Below, in pieces: positions 8,603-17,539 of a DNA stretch of 64,000 bases. Numbering within the stretch: the stretch's first letter is position 1; the number at the start of each line of letters is the position of its first letter. Under the pieces are notes generated by a model that saw only the letters and a list, made by a program, of their open reading frames with translations, was not told the origin of the DNA and did not search any database. Origin of the DNA: ZC4RG35 sp964388105 (GTDB lineage Bacteria; Actinomycetota; Acidimicrobiia; Spongiisociales; ZC4RG35); contig CAYLYQ010000004.1 in the NCBI GenBank assembly GCA_964388105.1, positions 1-64,000 of the forward strand, given 5' to 3'. A program made the position numbers and the translations under genes.

Positions 8603-9595
8603 TCACTCCAAAGGCGTCTCGACACAGGATGGCCCCGTGAGGCCGGGTGCGGCGGTGAACTGGCGCCCGGGCGTGTACCAGCCGGAGCCGGGCTCGTCGG
8701 TCGTCAGATAGGACTCGATGGCGTCGGCGATGGCACTTCCGGCGACCTCGACGTACTCCTCGGTGGCGAACAGCTCCGCTTCGGAAGGGTTCGACATGTA
8801 CCCCATCTCCAGGAGCACAGCCGGTGTCTCGGGGACCCGCAGCATGCCGTAAGTGTCGAGCCCCCTCTGGTTGTGAACCGTGATGACCCCGGCGTCGGGG
8901 GCCGCGCTCCACTGGACCTCGGTGAATCGGGCCAGCGCCCGGGTGACGTGCGTGTAGAGCACGCCTCCCAGGCGTCGGGACTCGGCCGAGCCGGTCTGCA
9001 TGAAGATCTCTGTCCCCGGAGTGGGCGAAGGCCCTGGCGTGGGCGCGTTGTGGTGGATGGACACCAGCACCTCTGCCTGAAGGGTGTCGGCGAGGCGCGA
9101 TCTGGTGGGGATCGTGGTGGCGTAGTCGGAGGTGCGGGTGAGGACCGCATGGATCCCTCGATCGGCGAGCTCGGCCTGGGCGGCGAACGCCACGCGGAGG
9201 TTCGCCACCTTCTCGGGCAGGCCGTTGCGTCCCTGCGCGCCCACGTCCCGGTCGCCGCCGTGGCCGGGATCGAGCACCACCGGAGTGCGGTAGAGGGGCT
9301 CTCCCCCGCTGACCCGGGTCAGGGCGCCGCAGGGCGTCCACACCATGTAGCCGTCGGGTACCCGGAAGCGGACGGCGACGGGGATGCCGGCCGGTGTGAT
9401 CAAACCGAGGACCGGCCCGGGGCTCGTGGTGGTCGTAATGGCGATCGTGGTGGTCGTGGTCGTAGGCGCCGCCGTGGTGGTGGGTGCGAGAGTGGTGGTC
9501 GTGGAGGTCGGGACCACCGTGGGTGTCTCCCCGGCGGGGATGGCCGCGCAGGCCGCCAAAGCCAGCACCGTGACCACCGCCGCGGCCCGGTTCAC
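8603..9595 (-). CDS. N-acetylmuramoyl-L-alanine amidase (Amidase_3), lipoprotein
   Basis: 330 aa from GTG 9595; the longer frame to 9751 has no signal peptide. The N-terminus VNRAAAVVTVLALAAC is a lipoprotein signal with lipobox LAAC. A Thr/Pro linker (runs of TTTT, about residues 25-57) follows, then the zinc amidase domain: VVLDPGHGG (first His), a Glu in the following stretch, SIHHNAP and LLEMGYMSNP with the catalytic Glu. It cleaves the stem peptide from MurNAc outside the membrane. Thr-rich stalks like this are common in actinobacterial surface proteins. Confidence 0.9.
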   Translation of the reverse strand: MNRAAAVVTVLALAACAAIPAGETPTVVPTSTTTTLAPTTTAAPTTTTTTIAITTTTSPGPVLGLITPAGIPVAVRFRVPDGYMVWTPCGALTRVSGGEPLYRTPVVLDPGHGGDRDVGAQGRNGLPEKVANLRVAFAAQAELADRGIHAVLTRTSDYATTIPTRSRLADTLQAEVLVSIHHNAPTPGPSPTPGTEIFMQTGSAESRRLGGVLYTHVTRALARFTEVQWSAAPDAGVITVHNQRGLDTYGMLRVPETPAVLLEMGYMSNPSEAELFATEEYVEVAGSAIADAIESYLTTDEPGSGWYTPGRQFTAAPGLTGPSCVETPLE

Positions 9596-9613
9596 GAACC
9601 CGCCCCCGCGGCG

Positions 9614-9625
9614 TAGTCTGAGCCC
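9614..9625 (+). promoter_or_regulatory. Leaderless promoter -10 box for the small membrane protein
   Basis: TAGTCT at 9614-9619, then 6 nt, then ATG 9626. It lies in the 30-bp gap between two divergent genes. There is no Shine-Dalgarno. Confidence 0.6.
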
Positions 9626-9829
9626 ATGTTCGGACCGCTCAACGGCGTCAGGGTCGCGTTGGTGTGCGCGGCGGCTGGAGCCGCAATCGCCGCCCTTCTC
9701 CTGGGGCACGTCATGGTGAGCCTGGTGCTCCTCGCCGGCGTCGCCGTCCACGGGCTCGGATGGCTGTACCTGTACCGGCAGAAGACCGGCTCATCTCGAG
9801 GCCCCATCCGCCAGGGCCCGAGCGACTGA
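9626..9829 (+). CDS. Small two-helix membrane protein of unknown function
   Basis: 67 aa. Two hydrophobic helices: about residues 8-28 (VALVCAAAGAAIAALLLG) and 30-49 (MVSLVLLAGVAVHGLGWLYL). A short basic-polar tail follows. I do not recognise a family. The promoter spacing and the hydrophobic pattern support it as a gene. Its last 39 bp overlap the end of the convergent phosphoglucomutase gene. Confidence 0.6.
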   Translation: MFGPLNGVRVALVCAAAGAAIAALLLGHVMVSLVLLAGVAVHGLGWLYLYRQKTGSSRGPIRQGPSD

Positions 9830-11476
9830 CCCGGCCCGCTCCCCCAATCTCGACTGGGCCTGGAACGGGTCCGGCCCCACCTCCCCCCTGAGATCCGCGT
9901 ACACCTTCAGCTTCGGCTCGGTGCCGGACGGGCGGACGAGGGCGCGCCCCAGATCGCCGAACGAGATCTCCACCAGGTCCTGGGCGCCGAGCCAGAAAGG
10001 GCGCTGTTCGGCCCCGGTGCGGTAGTCCGTGATGCCGGTGACTTCGATCCCGTCGACCTCCCGAGGCGGGTCGGCGGCCAAGCGGGCCACGGCCGCCTTC
10101 AGCTCCGCCATGCCTTCCGGCCCCGTCCTCGTCACCGACGCCTGGGCGCTGGCCCAGACTCCGACTTCGGCCCACAGCTCGGCGAGCCGGTCCCACAGGG
10201 TTGCTCCCCGCCGGCGCAGGGTCTCGGTCAGGTCGGCGAGCACCAGCGCGGCGGACATGCCGTCTTTGTCCCTGACGACGGACCCGATCGTGTAACCCAG
10301 GGCCTCTTCGTAGCCGTAGACGAAGGTCCCCTCCCCCGCTTCCTCGAGGTGGAGGCCGGCGTTGACGATCCACTTGAAACCGGTCAGCGTGATCTCGTGC
10401 CGCGCGCCGCGCGCCCGGGCGATCTCGCCGAACATCGGGCTCGACACCACGGAGTTGATGACGATCGGACGGTCGAGGCCGGGTGACGAGAGCACGTAGT
10501 CGCCCAGGAGGACACCGAGTTCGTTGCCCGAGAACGCCCTCCACTCCCCCGCCAGCGGCGCGGCGGCTGCCAGGCGATCGGCGTCGGGGTCGTTGGCGAT
10601 GACTAGATCCGCTTGAACGCGGCGGGCCGCGTCGAACGCGAGATCGAGCACCCCGGGCTCCTCCGGGTTGGGGAATGAGACCGTCGGGAAGGTGCCGTCC
10701 GGTTCGAACTGCTGTTCGACGGGGATGAGGCCGGTGTGGCCGGCTTGGGCGAGAAGAGCGGCGACAGTCTCTCCCCCACAGCCGTGGACCGGCGTGTACA
10801 CGATCTTCAGGTCGGAGCCCACCGGCCCCGGGCGAACTGCCTCGACGTCAGACTGGTAGCGCTCGAGGATGTCGGGCGGCGCCAGGGAGAAGAGGGCCGA
10901 CTCCCAGGGGGGATCGACCTTGGGAATCCCGTCAGCCGGGCCCGTTTCGGCGATCCGGGCGGCGATCTCCGAGTCCACCGGGGGGATGATCTGGGCGGCG
11001 TTGGCCCCGTACACCTTGTAGCCGTTGTCCTGGGGCGGGTTGTGGGACGCAGTGACCACGACGGCCCCGGCTGCCCCTAGGACCTTGGCGGTGTACGCAG
11101 CCAGAGGAGTCGGTGTGGGCGTCGGAAAGAAGACGACCGGGATGCCCGCGGCCAGCAGCACGCCGGCGGTGTCCTGGGCGAAGCGGGCTGAACTGGGTCG
11201 GGCGTCGAAGGCGACCACCACCGGAGCGCCGTCGGTGTCACCCAGGTGCGCGGCCAGGCCGGCAGTCGTGCGGATGACCATGGCCCGGTTCATCTGGCCG
11301 GGGCCGGGCCCCACCCGACCGCGAATCCCAGCCGTCCCGAAGGTCAGCGGCTCGGCGAAGGCAGCTTCGAGCGCCGCCGTGTCCCCGCGTTGGAGCATCT
11401 CGGCGACGAGTCGCTTGGTGCCGGGGTCCGGATCGTGCTCAGCCCACTCTCGGGCCGTCGACTCGAGTGTGCTCAC
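9791..11476 (-). CDS. Phosphoglucomutase / phosphomannomutase
   Basis: 561 aa, the usual length of the PgcA/PGM2-like alpha-D-phosphohexomutases. The start is GTG 11476, which overlaps the galE stop (GTGA). The phosphoserine loop is TASHNPPQDNGYKVYG, the Mg2+ loop is NDPDADRLA, the sugar loop is EEALGYTIG and the phosphate loop is RPSGTEPKLKVY. The substrate-entry segment FGTAGIRG is near residue 47. It interconverts glucose-1-P and glucose-6-P in the cytoplasm and supplies UDP-glucose synthesis, which fits its coupling to galE. Confidence 0.94.
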   Translation of the reverse strand: MSTLESTAREWAEHDPDPGTKRLVAEMLQRGDTAALEAAFAEPLTFGTAGIRGRVGPGPGQMNRAMVIRTTAGLAAHLGDTDGAPVVVAFDARPSSARFAQDTAGVLLAAGIPVVFFPTPTPTPLAAYTAKVLGAAGAVVVTASHNPPQDNGYKVYGANAAQIIPPVDSEIAARIAETGPADGIPKVDPPWESALFSLAPPDILERYQSDVEAVRPGPVGSDLKIVYTPVHGCGGETVAALLAQAGHTGLIPVEQQFEPDGTFPTVSFPNPEEPGVLDLAFDAARRVQADLVIANDPDADRLAAAAPLAGEWRAFSGNELGVLLGDYVLSSPGLDRPIVINSVVSSPMFGEIARARGARHEITLTGFKWIVNAGLHLEEAGEGTFVYGYEEALGYTIGSVVRDKDGMSAALVLADLTETLRRRGATLWDRLAELWAEVGVWASAQASVTRTGPEGMAELKAAVARLAADPPREVDGIEVTGITDYRTGAEQRPFWLGAQDLVEISFGDLGRALVRPSGTEPKLKVYADLRGEVGPDPFQAQSRLGERAGSVARALADGASR

Positions 11477-12471
11477 CGGGCTCCCTGTTGCCAGCGCCAG
11501 GCATCGGAGCACATGGTCGCCAGATCTCGTTCGGCTCTCCATCCCAGGTCGCTCTCGATCCTGGAGACGTCGGCCCACGACTCGGCGACGTCACCGGGAC
11601 GCCGGTCCACGATCTCGTATGGGACCGGTTTGCCGGACGCCTCCTCGAAAGCGCGGATCACATCGAGTACCGAGCTTCCCGAACCGGTGCCCAGGTTGTA
11701 GGTGTGGACTCCGGGCTTGCCCGCGAGGCGCTCCAGCGCCACCACATGCCCCTCGGCGACGTCGACGACGTGCACGTAATCCCGGACGCCCGTCCCGTCG
11801 GGGGTCGGGTAGTCGCCACCGAAGACTTGCACGCGGGGAAGCAAGCCGGCTGCCACCCTGGAGACGAAGGGCATGAGGTTGTTGGGGACGCCAGTGGGGT
11901 CCTCGCCGATGAGGCCGCTCGGATGCGCGCCAACCGGGTTGAAGTAGCGGAGCAGCGCGATGCTCCAGGCCGGCTCGGCGACACTTAGATCGCGCAGGAC
12001 CTGCTCCATCATGATCTTGGACCACCCGTACGGGTTGGTGGCGGTGCCAATTGGCATGTCCTCGGTCAGCGGGAGGCTCGTGGGCTCGCCATAGACCGTG
12101 GCCGACGAGCTGAACACCAGGTTCCGGACTCCGGCCTCTTCCAGCGCGCGGACCAGCGAGATGGTTCCGGTCACGTTGTTGTCGTAGTAATCGAGAGGCA
12201 TGGCGACCGACTCCCCCACTGCCTTGAGGGCGGCGAAATGCATGCACGCGTCGAACCCCGAGGCCAGTACCCGGGCCATCGCGTCCGAATCGCGGATGTC
12301 TGCCTCCCAGAATTCGGGCTCCGACCCGGTGATGCGACCGATCCGTGTGATCACCGACCGGGAGGAATTGGCGAGGTTGTCGACCACCACGGGCTCGTGG
12401 CCCGCTTCGGTGAGCGCTACTACCGCATGGCTGCCGATGAACCCGGCGCCGCCGGTGACGAGAACTCGCAT
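11473..12471 (-). CDS. galE: UDP-glucose 4-epimerase
   Basis: 332 aa. Extended SDR fold: NAD-binding VTGGAGFIGSH at residues 4-14, SSSATVYG with the catalytic Ser/Thr, and the YxxxK pair in NPYGWSK. LRYFNPVGAHPSG and YVHVVDVAEGH are GalE signatures. It interconverts UDP-glucose and UDP-galactose for cell-surface glycans. It is translationally coupled to the downstream phosphomutase by a 4-nt overlap and lies 28 bp after the PAS kinase gene. Confidence 0.95.
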   Translation of the reverse strand: MRVLVTGGAGFIGSHAVVALTEAGHEPVVVDNLANSSRSVITRIGRITGSEPEFWEADIRDSDAMARVLASGFDACMHFAALKAVGESVAMPLDYYDNNVTGTISLVRALEEAGVRNLVFSSSATVYGEPTSLPLTEDMPIGTATNPYGWSKIMMEQVLRDLSVAEPAWSIALLRYFNPVGAHPSGLIGEDPTGVPNNLMPFVSRVAAGLLPRVQVFGGDYPTPDGTGVRDYVHVVDVAEGHVVALERLAGKPGVHTYNLGTGSGSSVLDVIRAFEEASGKPVPYEIVDRRPGDVAESWADVSRIESDLGWRAERDLATMCSDAWRWQQGAR

Positions 12472-12499
12472 CGGTGGGAGGTTAGGGGCTTGGGGCCGC

Positions 12500-13510
12500 T
12501 CACCCTGCCGGGAGCGACAGCACGAAGCAGGTCAGGCCGCCTTCGCGCCGGTAGACCAGGTCGCCGTCCATGAGCCGGGCCAACCGGCGCGCCACGGCGA
12601 GCCCGAGCCCAACCGAGTTGGGAAGATCGGGCGCGCCTCCACGTTCGAACGGCTTGAAGATGCGCTCCACGTCGTCGTCGGAGATCGGCTCCCCGTCGTC
12701 GCACACCGCGACCTCGACACGGTCGCCGGCGGAGCGCACACGCAAAGAGAGCTCGGGGCCTCCGTAACGGACCGCGTTGCTGACCAGGTTGCGGATGATC
12801 TGCCGTGTCCGACGCGGGTCGGCGAGAGCGGTGGTGCGTTCTCCTTCGACTTCGACGGTGAGCGGGCGGTCGACCACTTCCAGCACCCGCTCGGCGGCCT
12901 TGACGACATCGAAGGGCTCGGTCTCGAACGCCATCACCTCGGGGTCCTCCCGGTAAGCGACGAGAAGGTCCTCGAGGAGCCAGGAAGCGTCCTCGGCCTG
13001 ACGCGCGATGAGAACCGCCAAGTCACGGCGCTCGGTGTCGGTGAAGGAGTCATAGTTGCCGGCCAGTTCCTCGCCCAGACCCAGCACGACCGTCATCGGC
13101 GAGCGCAGCTCGTGCGAGACGGTGGCGATGAACTCGTTCCGGGACGCCTGGGCGGCGACTTTGGCCGTGACGTCGATGAGCGCCCCGTCGTAGTAGATGA
13201 TCTTGCCTTCATCGTCTCGGACGGCGCGTGCGGTGTCCTGGACCCACACGGTTGAGCCGTCGACTCGCCGCAACTCGACATCGAATTCGTGGACCACGCC
13301 CTCGCTCTCGATGCGGTGGAGCCATGTGGCGCGCCGGGTCGGGTCCACATAGACCGAGTCCACGGGCGTCATGCCCCGCTCCATCTCCGCCAGGGAATCG
13401 AAACCGAGAAGGTTTGCCAGGGCCGGGTTGCCGGCTACAAGGGCTCCGTCGCGCGTCGTGCGGTACAGCGCGACCGGGATGCGCTTGAAGAAATCGCCTA
13501 GTTCTTGCAT
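12500..13510 (-). CDS. PAS-domain sensor histidine kinase, soluble
   Basis: 336 aa. A PAS domain covers about residues 8-115 (FKRIPVALYRTTRDGALVAG to IIYYDGALIDVT). A HisKA domain follows with SHELRSPMTVVLG, where H is the phosphorylated residue. The ATPase core has NLVSNAVRYGG (N box), VCDDGEPI (G1) and VGLGLAVARRLA (G2). No membrane helix is present, so it is a cytosolic sensor. No response regulator is adjacent. It lies between acnX and galE with short gaps, probably in the same transcript. Confidence 0.92.
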   Translation of the reverse strand: MQELGDFFKRIPVALYRTTRDGALVAGNPALANLLGFDSLAEMERGMTPVDSVYVDPTRRATWLHRIESEGVVHEFDVELRRVDGSTVWVQDTARAVRDDEGKIIYYDGALIDVTAKVAAQASRNEFIATVSHELRSPMTVVLGLGEELAGNYDSFTDTERRDLAVLIARQAEDASWLLEDLLVAYREDPEVMAFETEPFDVVKAAERVLEVVDRPLTVEVEGERTTALADPRRTRQIIRNLVSNAVRYGGPELSLRVRSAGDRVEVAVCDDGEPISDDDVERIFKPFERGGAPDLPNSVGLGLAVARRLARLMDGDLVYRREGGLTCFVLSLPAG

Positions 13511-13545
13511 CTGCTCGCCTCAGTATCGGATGAACGCCCTCGAAA

Positions 13546-13938
13546 CTAGAGCGCCGGGGTGACACTCCCGGTTTCGCCGTCGACTTCGACCCACCCCTCC
13601 CCCACTTCCTCGTCCGTGACCACCACCGGGCACTGGGACCCGTAGAGCTCCCTCGCGACCAGAGAGCCGATGGCCAGGATGGAGTCGGGCTGAGAGAGCA
13701 CGATCGCGGCGGGCCCGAGTCCGAGCCGCAGGAGCTCGGCGAGGACCGAAGAGGCCGAACTGGAGCCCCGACCGTGCGGCACGACCAGGACGCGGCCGGT
13801 GAGGTTCTGCCCGAACTGCGGATGGGCGGGCTCGATGATGTCCCCAGTGGCGGGGTCCGCCCCACCCCACAGGGAAAGGGGCTCGTCGAGGTGAAGCACC
13901 TCCCCCCTTGCCCGGCCCGGAACCAGTCCCCTGTTCAC
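13546..13938 (-). CDS. Aconitase X small (swivel) subunit, DUF126
   Basis: 130 aa. It matches the swivel domain of aconitase X: GEVLHLDEPLSLWGGAD near the start, GRVLVVPHGRGSSSASSVL with the Ser-rich phosphate/substrate loop, and PDSILAIGSLVARELYG. The GTG start overlaps the stop of the large subunit (GTGA), so the two are made together as a heteromer. In other organisms the two domains can be fused in one chain. Confidence 0.88.
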   Translation of the reverse strand: MNRGLVPGRARGEVLHLDEPLSLWGGADPATGDIIEPAHPQFGQNLTGRVLVVPHGRGSSSASSVLAELLRLGLGPAAIVLSQPDSILAIGSLVARELYGSQCPVVVTDEEVGEGWVEVDGETGSVTPAL

Positions 13939-15176
13939 TGCCAGTCCTCGGTCACGACCGGAGAACCGGCCATGGCGGACTCGACGCAGTCAGCCAGAGA
14001 GGCAAGGGCGACGCTGGCACCGAGGTTGGCGGGCGCGTAGTAGGCGAGCTTGCCGGAGTTGGTCATGACGTCGCCGTCGATCTCGCCCATGATCGGCGTG
14101 ACGTATGTGCAGGTGTCCGTGACCAGACGGACCCCGGCACCTTCGATCGCATCGAGGATTCCCTCCGCCCGGGCCTGATCCACGATGTGCCGGGCGGTGT
14201 TGGCGTAGAACGGGACCCGGCTCGAGCGCCCGGCGACGAGCTCCGCCAGCTGGCGCATCTCGGAGATGGACATGTGCGGAGTCCCCACGCTCACTGCGCC
14301 GAGCCGGCCGGTGGGACGGTTCAGTTGGGCGCGGGCATCGGCCAGGGAGGCCATGTCGATCACAGCCCGTCTCGCCTCGGAAGGGGCGACCGCAGTCTCC
14401 AGGTCCGGTGCCTCCGGCGTCACCCCCACGGCATGGAACATGGCCACCGCCCCGGAGGAAGCCGAGGCGGCGCCCAGGTTCTTGAGGCGGTCTTCCGTCG
14501 CCTCTGCCGGATCGAGTCCGGTCATCACCGGCAGGTCGACTCCGGACAGACGGCCCAGGGCATGGCCGATCAGCGGGTAGGCGAGCTCTCGTTCCAGCAC
14601 TCCGTCGTCCACCCGCACTTCGACGACCAGCGTTGCACGCCGTCCGACATCGGTGTGGAGGCCCGTTTCCGGCACGCGCCCCACTAGGGCGGCGCAGATG
14701 TCGAGGAAGTCCCCGTAGCGGTTGGTCCGGGCTCCGAGCACGGAGTTGGCGAAGACGATGGCGTTCGACTCGCCCCACGCGATCTGGGAGCCGAAAGCGG
14801 GCCGCTCGGGCAACTGATAGGGCGCACAGGTCCAGGTGGGCCTGCACCCAAGTTCGACGTGGGCGTCCATCAGCCTGCGGGCTAGCTCCGCGGTGTGCTG
14901 ATCGCCGCGGTAGAGCTCGGGGTGGAGCAAGTCGAGTGAGGAGACGTTTAGGGTCGTCGGCACGGCCACCGCTCCCCCGCCCTCGACGAGCCGCTCCGCG
15001 AAGTCGACGCCGGCCACCCCGTGGAAGAGACAGCCGTCGATGTGTGCCGAGACGACGTCGATGAATCGCGCTGCGCCCTCGGCCCGCCCGACGGCCACCA
15101 GCAGCTCCATGGCCAGTCGTGCGGCCTCGCCTCTCTCGCCTGACAGGACCGCCAGGTCACGGGCATCGAGATCCAT
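13935..15176 (-). CDS. Aconitase X large (catalytic) subunit
   Basis: 413 aa. Family signatures are CRPTWTCAPYQLPERP near residue 115, WGESNAIVFANSVLGART, TDTCTYVTPIMG near 355 and TNSGKLAYYAPANLG. The Cys in the first and third motifs are expected iron-sulfur ligands. Known members are cis-3-hydroxy-L-proline dehydratase in bacteria and phosphomevalonate dehydratase in archaea. The window carries ispH of the MEP route and no mevalonate gene, so a dehydratase of an amino-acid-like acid is more likely; the substrate is unproven. Its ATG overlaps the rnhB stop (TGATG). Confidence 0.9.
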   Translation of the reverse strand: MDLDARDLAVLSGERGEAARLAMELLVAVGRAEGAARFIDVVSAHIDGCLFHGVAGVDFAERLVEGGGAVAVPTTLNVSSLDLLHPELYRGDQHTAELARRLMDAHVELGCRPTWTCAPYQLPERPAFGSQIAWGESNAIVFANSVLGARTNRYGDFLDICAALVGRVPETGLHTDVGRRATLVVEVRVDDGVLERELAYPLIGHALGRLSGVDLPVMTGLDPAEATEDRLKNLGAASASSGAVAMFHAVGVTPEAPDLETAVAPSEARRAVIDMASLADARAQLNRPTGRLGAVSVGTPHMSISEMRQLAELVAGRSSRVPFYANTARHIVDQARAEGILDAIEGAGVRLVTDTCTYVTPIMGEIDGDVMTNSGKLAYYAPANLGASVALASLADCVESAMAGSPVVTEDWQ

Positions 15177-15895
15177 CAGTCCTCGAACGGGATCTCGAGC
15201 TGGTCGTCAGGCCGGTGTAGGCGGTTGACTCCGTTCCACATCAGGTGGTCCATGAACACCCACGAACGGCGATGTATCGCGGATGGTCCGAGGGCCTGGA
15301 GCGCCGACTTGTGGATCGGGCACGGGTAGCCCTTGTTCGCCTCGAAGTTGTACGCCGGGTAGTCGGGGGCGGCATCGCGCATCATCCGGTCCCGGGTCAC
15401 CTTGGCGAGTATCGACGCCGACGCGATGGAGAGGGACTTTTGGTCGCCACGAACTATGCGGCGGGCGCCGCCGACGAAATCCCAGTTCCCGTCGACCAGG
15501 ACGCCGTCCACGGCCAGACCTAGCCCCTCGATGGCACGGCTGGCGGCGAGGCGCTGAGCGTCCGACATCCCGAGCTCGTCGCACTCCAGGGCCGTGGCAT
15601 GTCCGACGGACCAGGCCAGGCACCATCCGGCGACCCTCTCGAAGAGCGCCTCCCGTTCGGGCTCGGTCAGCATCTTGGAGTCGCGGATCTTGTACACGCG
15701 CCGATCTCGAGGGACGATCGCCGCGCCGACGGTGAGGGGCCCTGCCCAGGCCCCACGGCCCACTTCGTCGACGCCGACCACGATCGAAGCGCCCCCATCC
15801 CAGAGCTCTCTTTCGAAAGCGAGGCCCGGGGACCGCTTCTTCAAGCTCGGGCGAAGGCGAGGGGCGGTGGCGGTCACGGCGCCAGGGTAGATCAC
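15176..15895 (-). CDS. rnhB: Ribonuclease HII
   Basis: 239 aa. The acidic catalytic set is visible: GVDEVGRGAWAGPL (Asp-Glu), KIRDSKMLTEPERE, LVDGNWDF with Asp, and the KVTRDRMMRD segment. GYPCPIHKSALQALGPS is the type 2 RNase H C-terminal signature. It removes RNA from RNA-DNA hybrids and single ribonucleotides from DNA. The GTG 15895 start is chosen for length; GTG 15877 is an alternative. It is followed directly by acnX. Confidence 0.93.
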   Translation of the reverse strand: MIYPGAVTATAPRLRPSLKKRSPGLAFERELWDGGASIVVGVDEVGRGAWAGPLTVGAAIVPRDRRVYKIRDSKMLTEPEREALFERVAGWCLAWSVGHATALECDELGMSDAQRLAASRAIEGLGLAVDGVLVDGNWDFVGGARRIVRGDQKSLSIASASILAKVTRDRMMRDAAPDYPAYNFEANKGYPCPIHKSALQALGPSAIHRRSWVFMDHLMWNGVNRLHRPDDQLEIPFED

Positions 15896-15908
15896 CGGGC
15901 CTGCGTGA

Positions 15909-16427
15909 TCAGTTCAGGCCCGCGTCGTCCGGGAAGAGCGCGGTTGCGCCGAGGAGGCCGGGTTGACGCCTCAAGACCCTGCGCCACAGGCCATCCGGCT
16001 CGCCGAATGCATCATCGGGGGCCGCCTCCAGGACGTACCAGGAGTCGGTGGTCAGTTCCGACTCGAGCTGCCCTGGCGACCATCCGGCGTAACCCGCGTA
16101 CACCCTGATCCTCGGCGACGAGTCGTCGGGCGGATCGCTCGGGTCGACGAGGGTCAGTCCGGCGAGATCGTCCGGGTCGCTACTCCGCCCGAGCCCGATG
16201 GCCACCTCCGGCTGAACCGGTCCGCCGACGTGGACCAGGCCGGGTGGCACCAGGTGCGACTCCCACAGCGGCAGGTAACGACCGGCCGGCTCGTCCGTGA
16301 CCCGATTCAGGATCAGTCCGACGGCGCCCTCTTCGTTGTGCTCCACCAGGAGGATCACCGTGCGGGCGAAATTGGGATCCTCCAGCGCGGGAGTTGCCAC
16401 CAGCAGCTTGCCAGTGAGTGTCACCAC
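15909..16427 (-). CDS. YqgE/AlgH family protein (DUF179)
   Basis: 172 aa from GTG 16427 (the next codon, 16424, is also GTG). Family motifs are LTGKLLVATPALEDPNFART, EGAVGLILNR, VHVGGPV, and RVYAGYAGWSPGQLESEL. The molecular function of this family is not established. A longer frame to 16607 runs into the divergent add gene and is Arg-rich, so I reject it. It is 13 bp upstream of rnhB and probably heads that transcript. Confidence 0.9.
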   Translation of the reverse strand: MVTLTGKLLVATPALEDPNFARTVILLVEHNEEGAVGLILNRVTDEPAGRYLPLWESHLVPPGLVHVGGPVQPEVAIGLGRSSDPDDLAGLTLVDPSDPPDDSSPRIRVYAGYAGWSPGQLESELTTDSWYVLEAAPDDAFGEPDGLWRRVLRRQPGLLGATALFPDDAGLN

Positions 16428-16465
16428 ACCATCGTGGCACAAGGCGGTGCATGTACGTGCAGGGC

Positions 16466-16477
16466 TAATCTCGCCCC
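16466..16477 (+). promoter_or_regulatory. Leaderless promoter -10 box for add
   Basis: TAATCT (16466-16471), then 6 nt, then GTG 16478. There is no Shine-Dalgarno. It lies in the 50-bp gap between the divergent yqgE-like gene and add. Confidence 0.62.
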
Positions 16478-17539
16478 GTGGCCCTCCCTTCGGTGCTTCT
16501 TCACGACCACCTGGATGGCGGGCTGCGTCCGGCCACCATCGTTGAGCTCGCCGACTCGACCGGTTACGACTCCCTGCCGTCCAACGACCCCGCCGATTTG
16601 GCCGCATGGTTCGATCAGTCGGAGTCGGGCTCTCTCGAGCGGTATCTCGACTCCTTCGCCCACACCATCGGTGTCATGCAGGACGCCGACAGTCTCGAGC
16701 GTGTGGCGCACGAGGCAGCGGTCGACCTCGCGGCCGACGGAGTGGTGTACGCAGAGATTCGCTTCTGTCCTTGGCTGCACACGAGGAAGGGACTCGATCC
16801 CTGGACCGTGGTGGAGGTGGTCGCCGCCGGTTTCGCCGGGTCGGGCACCGGGCTGGAGTGGGGTCTGATCATCGACGCCCTGCGCCAGGAGTCACATTCG
16901 GACGAGATGGCAGCGCTGGCGGTGTCGGCGAAGCGGCTCGGTGTGGTCGGCTTCGATCTCGCCGGCCCGGAAGCGGGAAACCCGCCGCGGCGCCACCTGG
17001 CCGCCTGCCGCAGTGCCCGTGAGTCGGGGCTCCGGCTGACGCTTCACGCCGGTGAGGCGGCCGGAGCCGACGGTCCGGCCTACATCGCGGAGGCAATGGA
17101 CGTCTGCGGAGCGGAACGCCTCGGTCATGGCGTGGAACTGGCACGGGACTGCATCATCGAGGACGGCGAAGTGGTCAAGGTGGGGCAGGTGGCGGCGAGG
17201 GTGCGCGACCGGCAGTTCCCCCTGGAGATGTGCCCGGCTTCGAACCTCGCCACCAGCGCGATGCCTCCCGAGCAGCATCCGATCGGCGCGTTCTACCGCG
17301 CCGGTTTCAACGTCACCATCTCCACGGACAACCGCCTGATGAGCACCACCTCGATGCCTCGGGAGTTCGACTTCGTGACCAGGCACCACGGGTTTGGGAT
17401 CACGGACCTCGCCGTGACGACACGGCGGAGCCTCGCCGCCGCGTTCTGCGGGCACGAGACCAAAGTGCGGCTGTGGACCGATGTCATCGCCCCCGCCTAC
17501 CGAGTTGCGGGCGCCGAGGTCGACGAGGTGTGGCGATGA
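16478..17539 (+). CDS. add: Adenosine deaminase
   Basis: 353 aa. Zinc and catalytic motifs of the ADA amidohydrolase family are all present: HDHLDGGLRP (HxH) at the N-terminus, LHAGEAAG with the metal His and catalytic Glu, ERLGHGVEL, and STDNRLMSTTSM with the metal Asp. It converts adenosine to inosine for purine salvage, and hpt at 21963-22553 could use the resulting hypoxanthine. The tdh start overlaps its stop (ATGA). Confidence 0.95.
   Translation: MALPSVLLHDHLDGGLRPATIVELADSTGYDSLPSNDPADLAAWFDQSESGSLERYLDSFAHTIGVMQDADSLERVAHEAAVDLAADGVVYAEIRFCPWLHTRKGLDPWTVVEVVAAGFAGSGTGLEWGLIIDALRQESHSDEMAALAVSAKRLGVVGFDLAGPEAGNPPRRHLAACRSARESGLRLTLHAGEAAGADGPAYIAEAMDVCGAERLGHGVELARDCIIEDGEVVKVGQVAARVRDRQFPLEMCPASNLATSAMPPEQHPIGAFYRAGFNVTISTDNRLMSTTSMPREFDFVTRHHGFGITDLAVTTRRSLAAAFCGHETKVRLWTDVIAPAYRVAGAEVDEVWR

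Noticed and set aside
9400..9520. Short tandem repeats near the amidase N-terminus
   Set aside because: They encode the Thr-rich linker of the lipoprotein; there is no CRISPR-like spacing.
11025..11876. Plus-strand ORF opposite pgm and galE
   Set aside because: Arg/Ser/Pro-rich shadow of two well-supported genes.
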